Assembly (NCBI RefSeq): GCF_003583365.1
Contig: NZ_QXED01000003.1
Coordinates: 248,001 to 312,000 of the forward strand
DNA length: 64,000 nt
Origin: Fibrisoma montanum
GTDB taxonomy: Bacteria; Bacteroidota; Bacteroidia; Cytophagales; Spirosomataceae
Reading direction: 5' to 3'
Part shown: one piece after another, positions 54,884-62,875 of the stretch
How positions within the stretch are numbered: position 1 is the first letter of the stretch
Layout: the number at the start of each line of letters is the position of its first letter
Notes under the pieces: model-generated
What the model saw: only the letters and a program-made list of their open reading frames with translations
What the model was told of the DNA's origin: nothing
Databases searched by the model: none
Made by a program: the position numbers and the translations under genes

Positions 54884-56242
54884 ATGAACACATTACCCTT
54901 CCGTTTATTAGTCCTGACGGCCCTATCTGTATTGACGGCCAGTTGTCAAAAAGAAGATTTCGGGGTTGATCAGCCCCATGACAGCGGCAAAGCCTCGGCC
55001 GACAAGTTTTACGTACCGGCCGAATTTGAGCCCCTGGCATCCATCTGGCTTTCGGCCCCAACGACCCGTTACAAGAGCAATCTGCCCATGTGGGATGTGC
55101 AGGCGGCCATGATCAAAGAAATCCTGCCCACATCGACCAAAATCGACTACGCCATCAACGGCCCATCCGACATTGACTCTTTAACGACGTATCTGGTCAA
55201 TAGAGGGGTTTCGCAGGGGGCGATTCAGTCCGGCATTCGCTTTCACACGGTACCGCACGGCGACTTATGGATTCGCGACACCGGGGGTACGTTCATGAAA
55301 AGCAAAAAAGAGAAAGAAGGCTACCGGGTGGTGGATTTCGACTTTGACGCGTACCGCATGAAGGGCTACGTCAGCGCTGATACGTATGCGCTTTACCAAC
55401 TCGACAATAATGTTTCCTATGGTATTGGGGCTGCGAAAGGAGCAACCATCGTCAGTTCACCGTTAATCACGGAAGGTGGCAATCTGCATTTCAACGGAAA
55501 AGGAACCGTCATTGCGATCAAAAAATCTTTACTGGCCAGCAACCCTGGCCTGACGCTGGCCGAGATCGAGGCTGAATTGAAGCGTGTATTCAATCTGAAA
55601 AAGGTCATTTTTTTGAACGAAACTACGGGCACCGACTCTCATCCTGTTCTGGAATCTCCGAAGTTGGTCAATGGAGGCTATCAGTTTAACCTGGGGGTTT
55701 GGCACGCCGACGAAATGGTAACCTGGGTTGATCCGCGGACGGTCATTGTGGCCCAGGTGCCGGCCGCTGAACTCAGCAGCGGGAATCCTTTCAAGCAGCA
55801 ATCCTATCAGGCATTGGAAGACGCCTATCAGGTGCTCCGTAGTGCAACGGATCAGGATGGCAAGCCACTCACCATCCTGCGGGCCCCCGAGCCCAGCCCA
55901 ATTGTTGTTGAGCTGGGACCGAACGACGTGATGTACCAGTTTCTGCAGAGCCTGAACGGCATCCAGCACTTCCCCACAGACGGCAGCCCTATCAAGTTTG
56001 TGATGGCAGCCAGCTACATGAACTACGTTGTAACCAACGATGTGGTGCTGATTCCTAAGTTTTATAAACCCGGCCGGGCGTCGAGTTTAGCCGCCAGTGA
56101 TGAAGAATTCCGGCAGTTAATCCAAAGCGTATATCCAAACCGTCAGGTGAAGCAGATCGATGCCGATGGCATCACGGTCGGCGGGGGTGGTATGCACTGC
56201 ATTACCCAGCAGGTGCCTTCCCTTGATAAACATAAAGATTAG
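54884..56242 (+). CDS. Agmatine deiminase/PPAD-like enzyme, lipoprotein
   Basis: 452 residues. Lipoprotein signal (LLVLTALSVLTASCQ) marks it as exported, unlike cytoplasmic agmatine deiminases. Guanidine-modifying fold with GDLWIRDTGG (Asp), ITEGGNLHFNG (Glu), GVWHADEMVTWVD (catalytic His), and GGGGMHCITQQVP (catalytic Cys). Hydrolyses a guanidino group, releasing ammonia; substrate could be agmatine or a peptidyl-arginine. Confidence 0.9.
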   Translation: MNTLPFRLLVLTALSVLTASCQKEDFGVDQPHDSGKASADKFYVPAEFEPLASIWLSAPTTRYKSNLPMWDVQAAMIKEILPTSTKIDYAINGPSDIDSLTTYLVNRGVSQGAIQSGIRFHTVPHGDLWIRDTGGTFMKSKKEKEGYRVVDFDFDAYRMKGYVSADTYALYQLDNNVSYGIGAAKGATIVSSPLITEGGNLHFNGKGTVIAIKKSLLASNPGLTLAEIEAELKRVFNLKKVIFLNETTGTDSHPVLESPKLVNGGYQFNLGVWHADEMVTWVDPRTVIVAQVPAAELSSGNPFKQQSYQALEDAYQVLRSATDQDGKPLTILRAPEPSPIVVELGPNDVMYQFLQSLNGIQHFPTDGSPIKFVMAASYMNYVVTNDVVLIPKFYKPGRASSLAASDEEFRQLIQSVYPNRQVKQIDADGITVGGGGMHCITQQVPSLDKHKD

Positions 56243-56388
56243 CTTCGGCACGCCTTAAGGACTTGTTTTGCATAAAATAGAAGTCTAAATGACCTCCTAA
56301 CCGTAGCCATCAAGGACTTTAAGGTGTGTCTGGGGGAGTTAATTGCTAACTTGCGCGTTCGTTGTATACGTACCGACAACCGCAATAT

Positions 56389-58938
56389 ATGACAACCGCA
56401 ACGCCCAATCTTCTCGACGCTTACTGGCTGACCGACTCGCGGCAGGTGCTTTCGCCTGAGCAGAGCCGGTCGGCTGTTTTCTTTGCCATGCAGGGCGAAC
56501 ACCACGACGGTCATGCGTTCGTGGGTGAGCTGTACCAGAAAGGTGTCCGGCAGTTTGTGGTCGAGCGGGCCGCGCTGACCCCCGCCCGCCGGACCGAGTT
56601 TACCCACTATCCCGATGCGCAGTTCACCGAAACAGACAGTAGTTTGCGGCTGTTGCAGCAGCTGGCCACCGACTACCGTCAACGTTTTCAGATTCCGGTG
56701 ATCGGCATCACGGGCAGCAACGGCAAAACCATCGTCAAGGAATGGCTGGCCCAGTTGCTGGCCGGTGATTACGTCATTGCGAAAAGTCCCAAGAGCTACA
56801 ACTCCCAGCTGGGCGTACCGCTGTCGGTACACCAGTTGAACAGCAGCCACACGCTCGGCCTGTTTGAAGCGGGCATTTCCCGGCCGCACGAAATGCAGGC
56901 GCTGGAAACGATCGTACGGCCCACGCTGGGCATTTTCACCAACATCGGTACGGCCCACGACGAAGGGTTTCGCAGCCGTCGGCAGAAGGTAGCCGAAAAG
57001 CTCAGGCTCTTCACCCGTGCCGAAACGCTGATTTACTGCAAAGATTATCCCGACATTGACGAAGAGATTAACCTGCTCCTGAAAGCCGTTAACCCGGCGA
57101 TTCGCCTGATTCACTGGTCAAAGCACGAAGGGGCCGTTTACAAGGCCGCCGTGCAGCAGGATCGGCTGACACTGACCGCTGAACATGGCACCTGGACGCT
57201 GAAACTCCCCTTCGCCGATCCGGCGTCGGTCGAGAACCTGATTCACAGCATCGTTGCGCTGCTAACGCTGGGGTTCAGCGACGAAGCCGCCTTACAAAAC
57301 CGCCTGAATCGGCTGCGGCCCGTTTCCATGCGGCTCGAAGTAAAAGAAGGCATTAATGGTTGTGTGCTAATCGATGATTCGTACAACAACGACATCGTTG
57401 GGCTGCAGCTCGCGCTGGGTTTTCTGGATCAGCAACTGACCCGCACCCGCAAGGTTGTTATCCTTTCGGACGTACTACAGTCGGGGCAGCGGGAAGACGA
57501 GCTCTACGAATCAGTAGCCGCCCTGCAGCGGGCGAATCAGATCAGCGAGTTTGTCGGCATCGGCCCGGTAATCAGCCGGAACGCCCATGTTTTCCCGGCA
57601 ACGAGTCGATTTTACGGAGGTACCGACGAGTTTCTGGCCAGCTACCCGTTCGATCGGCTGCGCGACAGTGCGGTGCTGGTCAAAGGAGCCAGGCCTTTTT
57701 CCTTCGAACGGATCGTTAACCGGCTCCAGCGGAAAGTCCACGGCACAGTGCTGGAAATTAACCTCGATGCGCTGACCCATAACCTGAATTACTACCGCGA
57801 AAAAGTTGGCCGTGGTGATACCGGGCAACAGACTAAAATCATGGTCATGGTGAAGGCGTTTGCATATGGCAGCGGCAGCGCCGAAGTGGCTCAGCTGCTG
57901 CAGTTCCACCGGGTCGATTACCTGGCCGTAGCCTACGCCGACGAAGGCGTTTCGCTGCGTCAGAACGGCATTGACCTGCCCATCATGGTCATGAACCCAG
58001 CCCCGGAAACCTTCCAGACCGTACTGGATTACCATCTGGAACCGGAACTGTACAGTCTGCGCCTGCTGCAGGAATGGGGCAGCTTCGTTGGGGAGAGAGG
58101 AGGAGAGGAAAGGAGGAGAGGAGAAAAGGAGGAAGGGAGGAAAGGAGAAAAGGGAGGAGATCTTCATTCTCCATTCCTGATTTCCTCCTCTCCTCCTTTG
58201 CATTTAAAAATTGATACGGGCATGCACCGGCTGGGATTTGTCGAGGCTGAACTGCCGTCGGTCATCGCGTATCTACAGCAACACCCGGCTCTTCGGGTCG
58301 CGTCGGTATTCAGCCACCTCGTCGGGGCCGACGACGCGCAGTTCAATGCCTTTTCGAAGCAGCAGTACGAATCGTTCATGCGGAGCATGGCCGTACTGGA
58401 AGACGGTTTAGGGTACCGGCCAATGCGTCACCTGCTCAATTCGGCGGGTATTGTCCGCTTTCCGGACTACAAACTGGATATGGTGCGGCTGGGAATTGGT
58501 CTCTACGGGGTCGAATCGAGCCAACTGGAACGGTCGATGGTGCGGCCCGTCGGTACGTTGCGGACGGTAATCAGCCAGATCAAACAGGTAAAAGCCGGTG
58601 AATCAGTGGGCTACAGCCGACGCGGTGTACTCGACCACGACGCCCGGATTGCGACCATTGCAATCGGGTACGCCGATGGCTTCGACCGCCGACTCGGCAA
58701 TGGTGTCGGGCAGGTGTGGGTTAATGGAACGCTCTGCCCCACCGTTGGGAACGTCTGCATGGACATGACCATGATCGACGTTACGGCAGCACCGGCCAGC
58801 GAAGGGGACGACGTTATTATTTTCGGTCAGGAAATAGCCATCAGCGACCTCGCCCGCACCATCGGCACCATTCCCTACGAAATCCTCACCGGCGTCAGTG
58901 AACGCGTCAAGCGAGTGTTTTATAAGGAGGGGAATTGA
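56389..58938 (+). CDS. murF-alr: MurF-alanine racemase fusion protein
   Basis: 849 residues from the ATG at 56389 (MTTATPNLLDAYW). Residues ~1-460: MurF ligase (VIGITGSNGKTIVKEW P-loop; DDSYNND), which adds D-Ala-D-Ala to the muramyl tripeptide. Residues ~465-849: PLP-dependent alanine racemase (MVKAFAYGSGSAEVAQ with the Schiff-base Lys; KIDTGMHRLGF; ESVGYSRRG). The fusion is common in Bacteroidota. Odd point: residues about 567-607 are a Gly/Glu/Arg/Lys-rich insertion coded by a pure-purine run plus a pyrimidine arm (58090-58199), between LLQEWGSFV and LKIDTGMHRLG, where relatives have only a short linker. Confidence 0.94.
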   Translation: MTTATPNLLDAYWLTDSRQVLSPEQSRSAVFFAMQGEHHDGHAFVGELYQKGVRQFVVERAALTPARRTEFTHYPDAQFTETDSSLRLLQQLATDYRQRFQIPVIGITGSNGKTIVKEWLAQLLAGDYVIAKSPKSYNSQLGVPLSVHQLNSSHTLGLFEAGISRPHEMQALETIVRPTLGIFTNIGTAHDEGFRSRRQKVAEKLRLFTRAETLIYCKDYPDIDEEINLLLKAVNPAIRLIHWSKHEGAVYKAAVQQDRLTLTAEHGTWTLKLPFADPASVENLIHSIVALLTLGFSDEAALQNRLNRLRPVSMRLEVKEGINGCVLIDDSYNNDIVGLQLALGFLDQQLTRTRKVVILSDVLQSGQREDELYESVAALQRANQISEFVGIGPVISRNAHVFPATSRFYGGTDEFLASYPFDRLRDSAVLVKGARPFSFERIVNRLQRKVHGTVLEINLDALTHNLNYYREKVGRGDTGQQTKIMVMVKAFAYGSGSAEVAQLLQFHRVDYLAVAYADEGVSLRQNGIDLPIMVMNPAPETFQTVLDYHLEPELYSLRLLQEWGSFVGERGGEERRRGEKEEGRKGEKGGDLHSPFLISSSPPLHLKIDTGMHRLGFVEAELPSVIAYLQQHPALRVASVFSHLVGADDAQFNAFSKQQYESFMRSMAVLEDGLGYRPMRHLLNSAGIVRFPDYKLDMVRLGIGLYGVESSQLERSMVRPVGTLRTVISQIKQVKAGESVGYSRRGVLDHDARIATIAIGYADGFDRRLGNGVGQVWVNGTLCPTVGNVCMDMTMIDVTAAPASEGDDVIIFGQEIAISDLARTIGTIPYEILTGVSERVKRVFYKEGN
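58090..58199. repeat. Purine/pyrimidine inverted repeat inside murF-alr
   Basis: A 71-base run of only purines (58090-58160), a ~20-base spacer, and a 19-base pyrimidine run (58181-58199). AAAGGAGGAGAGGAG at 58109-58123 is the exact complement of part of the right arm. Keeps the reading frame. Confidence 0.8.
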
Positions 58939-59058
58939 GGAGGAAAGGGAGGAGGGAGAAAAGCAGGAAAGGAGAAAAGCAGGAAAGCAGGAGAGGAAAA
59001 AGGGAGGTGGTATGGTTACCACTCCTCCTTTTCTCCTCTCCTCCCTTCCTCCTCTTTT
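58939..59058. repeat. Purine/pyrimidine inverted repeat between murF-alr and the ferritin-like gene
   Basis: Purine-rich left arm from the alr stop to about 59008, a hairpin tip GTGGTATGGTTACCAC and a pyrimidine arm to 59058, with T-run TTTTTT at 59055-59060. Fills the whole convergent gap. It may double as a terminator. Confidence 0.75.
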
Positions 59059-59829
59059 TTACGCCAGGAACGGCGTTACGATCCGCAGTACGTCTTCTTT
59101 CGAGAGCGTCTCGTCCCAGGCTTCGGTCGAAGCTGAGTAGGGAACGCCCGGAATCAGCGACGACACTTCCAGGTGCGTAACGGCTTCTTCACCCGCGTAC
59201 ACGGCCGGTGGTGCGCCACCGCTTTCGTTGCCGGTGATCCAGCCCTTCAGGCCGCGCAATTCGCGAACGCGGGCCGCGTGACGGGCTTCTACCGAGTGAA
59301 TCCGCAGCGCCGTCGTCAGGATAGGATCATCCATGATCAGGCGGGGCGCCTGGCCTTTGTAAGCCCGAACCCCCGTATCTTCAAACGCCTGCGACAGCAG
59401 CGCATACGTTCTGAAGTTCCGGAACACATCGGGGAACGCACCTTTCGCCGTAAAATCAAAGCGAGGCTTCGCTACGGCGCGGCTGCCCAGCACCGACTTC
59501 AGCAAATTAACGTGCGCGTTCTCGTGCTTCTGCAACTGGCCGAATACGTTCCGGTCGAGGTTCGTGATCAGCCCCGGCGTGTCCATACCGACGTTATAGA
59601 ATTCGGCTTCGAGGTATTCCAGCGTCAGGGCGAAATTCAGGACGTCGACCACGACATCGCTCTGGGCATAGGCTTTATTCAGGGCAGAGGCCAGTAACGT
59701 AGGAGCGGCCACCGATGCCGCTTTTTTAGCGAACATGCTGAACATGTTACGGCGCGACACGTGCTTCAGCCGGTCGTACACTTCGCTGTCAACCTGCTCA
59801 ATTTCGTTGAGAATGTTCTGTAAGTTCAT
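59059..59829 (-). CDS. Ferritin-like domain protein
   Basis: 256 residues, ferritin-like (PF13668-type) helices: VLNFALTLEYLEAEFYNVGMDT, LQKHENAHVNLLKSVLGS and RIHSVEARHAARVRELRG with Glu/His metal ligands. The N-terminus (NMFSMFAKKAASVAAPTLLASAL) could be a Tat-like or membrane signal preceded by a ~30-residue leader. Paralogue of the next gene, 14 bp away; both probably operate in the periplasm against iron or oxidative stress. Confidence 0.85.
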   Translation of the reverse strand: MNLQNILNEIEQVDSEVYDRLKHVSRRNMFSMFAKKAASVAAPTLLASALNKAYAQSDVVVDVLNFALTLEYLEAEFYNVGMDTPGLITNLDRNVFGQLQKHENAHVNLLKSVLGSRAVAKPRFDFTAKGAFPDVFRNFRTYALLSQAFEDTGVRAYKGQAPRLIMDDPILTTALRIHSVEARHAARVRELRGLKGWITGNESGGAPPAVYAGEEAVTHLEVSSLIPGVPYSASTEAWDETLSKEDVLRIVTPFLA

Positions 59830-59843
59830 CGTGTTGAGTCCGG

Positions 59844-60605
59844 TTAAGCCATCGGCAGACGCGAGGCTGAGATAATTTCTTTAATAAACTGCTGCGCAAC
59901 GGGTAGTACTTCGGCAGGCATTTTAGCCGGATCAAGACCAGTAGCCGGGTCAACGACATCGTCGCCGGCAAAGTACGTGCTGCCCGGAGCGATCAGCTCA
60001 CGGATCACCGATGCGTGACGCGCTTCCACCGACACGATCTTACCCGCCGTTGCCAGGTTGTTGGCGTCCGTCAGCAACTGACCGGCACCGTTATACGCAG
60101 CCGTTGCCAGATCGGCGAAGTTACGGGCCGTCGTCAGCACGCTGTCCCGATTGCGGAAGTTTACGCTGCTGTAGTCGAGGGTCAGTTTAGGAATGGCGAA
60201 ACTACCCAGAACGGCTTCAAAAAAATCAACGTGGGTGATTTCCTGATCGCGCAGGTCTTTGAACACCTGGAACTCCTTAGCCGACATCCCATCATAACGC
60301 GTGTCGAGAACCAGCTCCAGGAAACGCAGTTCGGCCTGCTCCAGCGCATAGGCGTAGTTCAGAACGCCAATATCGCCCGAACCCAGGTCAACAACGTCCC
60401 CGGCGCGACCTCCCCGCATTGAGGTTTCACCCGGACCGGTGATGGGGTTAAGATTCTCCTGGGCGCAGGAGCTTAGTAGCACACCGCCAGCAGCCGTTAC
60501 GCCAACGTACCGCATAAACCACCGGCGACCAATATTCACCGGGACCACAGGCAGCACCGACACCCGTTGGTTGGGTGAAGTCGGATCTTTGTGTAGTTGT
60601 TCCAT
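59844..60605 (-). CDS. Ferritin-like domain protein, Tat-type lipoprotein-like
   Basis: 253 residues. NIGRRWFMRYVGVTAAGGVLLSSCAQE is a twin-arginine signal followed by a lipobox Cys. Ferritin-like helices: VLNYAYALEQAELRFLELVLDT, FKDLRDQEITHVDFFEAVLGS and IVSVEARHASVIRELIAPGS. First gene of the two-gene set; upstream 231-bp region holds no other gene. Confidence 0.86.
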   Translation of the reverse strand: MEQLHKDPTSPNQRVSVLPVVPVNIGRRWFMRYVGVTAAGGVLLSSCAQENLNPITGPGETSMRGGRAGDVVDLGSGDIGVLNYAYALEQAELRFLELVLDTRYDGMSAKEFQVFKDLRDQEITHVDFFEAVLGSFAIPKLTLDYSSVNFRNRDSVLTTARNFADLATAAYNGAGQLLTDANNLATAGKIVSVEARHASVIRELIAPGSTYFAGDDVVDPATGLDPAKMPAEVLPVAQQFIKEIISASRLPMA

Positions 60606-60836
60606 AAAAAGTTAAAGTTGAGTAAGCCTTCGCCGTTCGGCGACGAAGTCACTGCAACTACTCCTATGGACTCAAAAGGGTTTTAAATTTTTGCGTTTTA
60701 TTGGTAATAAATTGGTTGAATTGAGTAAACGGCCTAAAACCGTTCATTTTTTCATGCAAGAAGCCCGTTTCCCTTCTTTCTGATCTGGATAACGGGTCAA
60801 ATGTGATTCGGTTTGAGAAGCGTACCGGGGCCTGAT

Positions 60837-61520
60837 TCAGGGCTGCCGGCGGGTTTTTACAGCCTCTACGTTGCTTTTGCGATTATCCACCTCAATCAGC
60901 GCTTTCTCCTGCTCAACCTTATTCGTTTCGACGTCTTTTTCGAGCTGCGTGAGTTCTTTTTCATTTTCCTCGATGCGTTTGAGCAGCCGTTCTTTCTCTT
61001 TTTTATTCTGATCAATCTCCCGCAGCAGCCGTTCTCCATTTTTGACCAGCCGCTGGTGCGTTCGCTGCGCTTCGTCGAAGCCCAGCTCGGCCTGCCGGAC
61101 TTCCTGGTTTACCTGCGACCGACCGGCAAAGTCTTTCAGCAACTGCTCCGCATCCCGATACGCCCGGTCGCCGGGTCGAACGAACGTGCGACTGCCCAGA
61201 TCGAAGGAAACAAACAGCGTAGCCGACGAACGCCCCGCTTTTACCGTACTGACGAGGTTGATTGGTTCCGACGAGAGGGCCGGAATATCGGCATTGGCCA
61301 CCCGGTACGTACCGCGCGACGCCAGCAGCCGGCCGTAGGTTTTCAATTGTTCTTCCCAGTCTTTTTCAATCTGGCGGCCGTCGCCGGTAATGGTCAGGAA
61401 TAAGCCGGGCAGTTTATCCCGGTCGATGGTACTTTCGCCTGCGTAGATGGTCTGCGCACCGGCTAGTCGGCTGCTCAGGCATACAACAAGGCAGAGCAGG
61501 TAGGTTGCTTGTTTTTTCAT
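60837..61520 (-). CDS. Hypothetical exported coiled-coil protein
   Basis: 227 residues from the ATG at 61520 (MKKQATYLLCLVVCLSSRLA, signal peptide). N-terminal small globular part with LPGLFLTITGDGRQIEKDWEEQL; C-terminal ~90 residues form a coiled coil (LVKNGERLLREIDQNKKEKERLLKRIEENEKEL). No family recognised; a periplasmic helper is possible. Confidence 0.75.
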   Translation of the reverse strand: MKKQATYLLCLVVCLSSRLAGAQTIYAGESTIDRDKLPGLFLTITGDGRQIEKDWEEQLKTYGRLLASRGTYRVANADIPALSSEPINLVSTVKAGRSSATLFVSFDLGSRTFVRPGDRAYRDAEQLLKDFAGRSQVNQEVRQAELGFDEAQRTHQRLVKNGERLLREIDQNKKEKERLLKRIEENEKELTQLEKDVETNKVEQEKALIEVDNRKSNVEAVKTRRQP

Positions 61521-61569
61521 CGGTGTCATCCGTTACGTGTGTAGGTCTGGTTTTCTGCGAGCGGGCGGC

Positions 61570-62778
61570 TTACCGACCAGCGCCCGTTTTCTGGGTAATT
61601 AACAATCGTTTTTCGCCGGTTCGGAGGGTTGTGGCCAAGATATACACGTTCCCGCCTTCGCGCAACCCCAGTTGTTTGCGCAGCGCATCGACCGACTGCG
61701 GAAAATTCCGGACGGTCAGGTTGGCCTGCAGATCGGGCAGCAGCGACCGCAGCGCTTTCCGGTCGGGTTTGCAAGTGGCTACGAGGTCAAAAACACGCCC
61801 GGGAAAATCAGCCTTCAGCTCCGGGCTGGTGTAGAGATGGCTGTGCGGAGCCAGTTTGGCCAGTTCGAAACGCTGGGCAATGAGCCGAAACGCACCTGCC
61901 TTCAGTACGGCCGCGTTCGGCTCGTAAATATACCGCCCGGGGTCGTCAAACACCACCTCGGCGCTCCGCTCCTCCCCTAGCAGAAACGATTGTATAACCG
62001 CTTTGTTTATAGTGAGGTTAACAGCGTTAACCTGTACGTTTTCTAAAGCCACAGGCGCCTGACCGACCACGAAGAGAATCTCTTTCACTTCGCCCTGCAG
62101 CGCCACTACGTGGACGGCCTTTACCCGACCAAGCCCACGAATAGTCGCTTCCAGATCGAGCAATGGTGATGTTTTAAGCAGCAGGTGTTCGGCCCTGGCC
62201 AGTACGCCGGAAAGTACCCCGGCGGCCAATACGTTTGGCACGCAGTCCTCCAGCCGGACCACCCGTCCACCCTGCTCATCCCGTCGGGCGGGATCCAGAT
62301 AGACCCAGTCGGCTCTGCCGTCAAAATTCTGCAGAAACGCCAGTCCATCTTCGTTCAGCACCCGAACGTTGGTCAGGCCAAGCTTCGGCAGATTATGCGC
62401 AGCCAGGGCCGCCAGTTCAGCCCGGTGTTCTACATACACTACCTGCTTCATGCGCTGGGCAAAGGCCCAGGTGTCGACTCCCATCCCGCCGGTCAGATCG
62501 AGCAGGGTGTCCCCTGCCACCAGCGAGGCTTTGTACCGGGCCGTCTGTTCCGAAGACGCCTGCTCAACCGAAACCGTCGGCGGAAAAATCAGATCGTCGT
62601 TTTCGTACCAGGCCGGCAGCTTGTCGCGGGCCTTCTGACGGGCCGAAATCTGCGCCACCAAAGGTCGGATATCCCCCTGACGAGGAGGCCGTAGCATCAA
62701 TTGTCGGACATCTGCCGTTACGTTCTGCCTGATAAACTGCTGATCGTCAGGACTCAAATGATTAGTTTCAGGAAACAA
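61570..62778 (-). CDS. Class I SAM-dependent methyltransferase with THUMP-like domain
   Basis: 402 residues. SAM motif I LLDLTGGMGVDTWAFAQRM, acidic VEHRAELAALAAHN, and YLDPARRDEQGG (a PP-type catalytic loop). The C-terminal part (LQANLTVRNFPQSVDALRKQLGLREGGNVYILATT) is the THUMP-like domain of this Bacteroidota family. Probably an RNA or small-molecule methyltransferase; target unknown. Confidence 0.85.
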   Translation of the reverse strand: MFPETNHLSPDDQQFIRQNVTADVRQLMLRPPRQGDIRPLVAQISARQKARDKLPAWYENDDLIFPPTVSVEQASSEQTARYKASLVAGDTLLDLTGGMGVDTWAFAQRMKQVVYVEHRAELAALAAHNLPKLGLTNVRVLNEDGLAFLQNFDGRADWVYLDPARRDEQGGRVVRLEDCVPNVLAAGVLSGVLARAEHLLLKTSPLLDLEATIRGLGRVKAVHVVALQGEVKEILFVVGQAPVALENVQVNAVNLTINKAVIQSFLLGEERSAEVVFDDPGRYIYEPNAAVLKAGAFRLIAQRFELAKLAPHSHLYTSPELKADFPGRVFDLVATCKPDRKALRSLLPDLQANLTVRNFPQSVDALRKQLGLREGGNVYILATTLRTGEKRLLITQKTGAGR

Positions 62779-62811
62779 TTAGAAAATGGTTAAAAATTTT
62801 TAATCGTTCTT

Positions 62812-62819
62812 TAATTTTG
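62812..62819 (+). promoter_or_regulatory. Candidate -7 element for the SulP gene
   Basis: TAATTTTG fits TAnnTTTG, 57 bp before the start codon. No convincing -33 element. Confidence 0.4.
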
Positions 62820-62875
62820 TACATCGATCGTTTCCTTGTCGACGTTAATTTGGTTAACCCAACAGGTTATAACTC

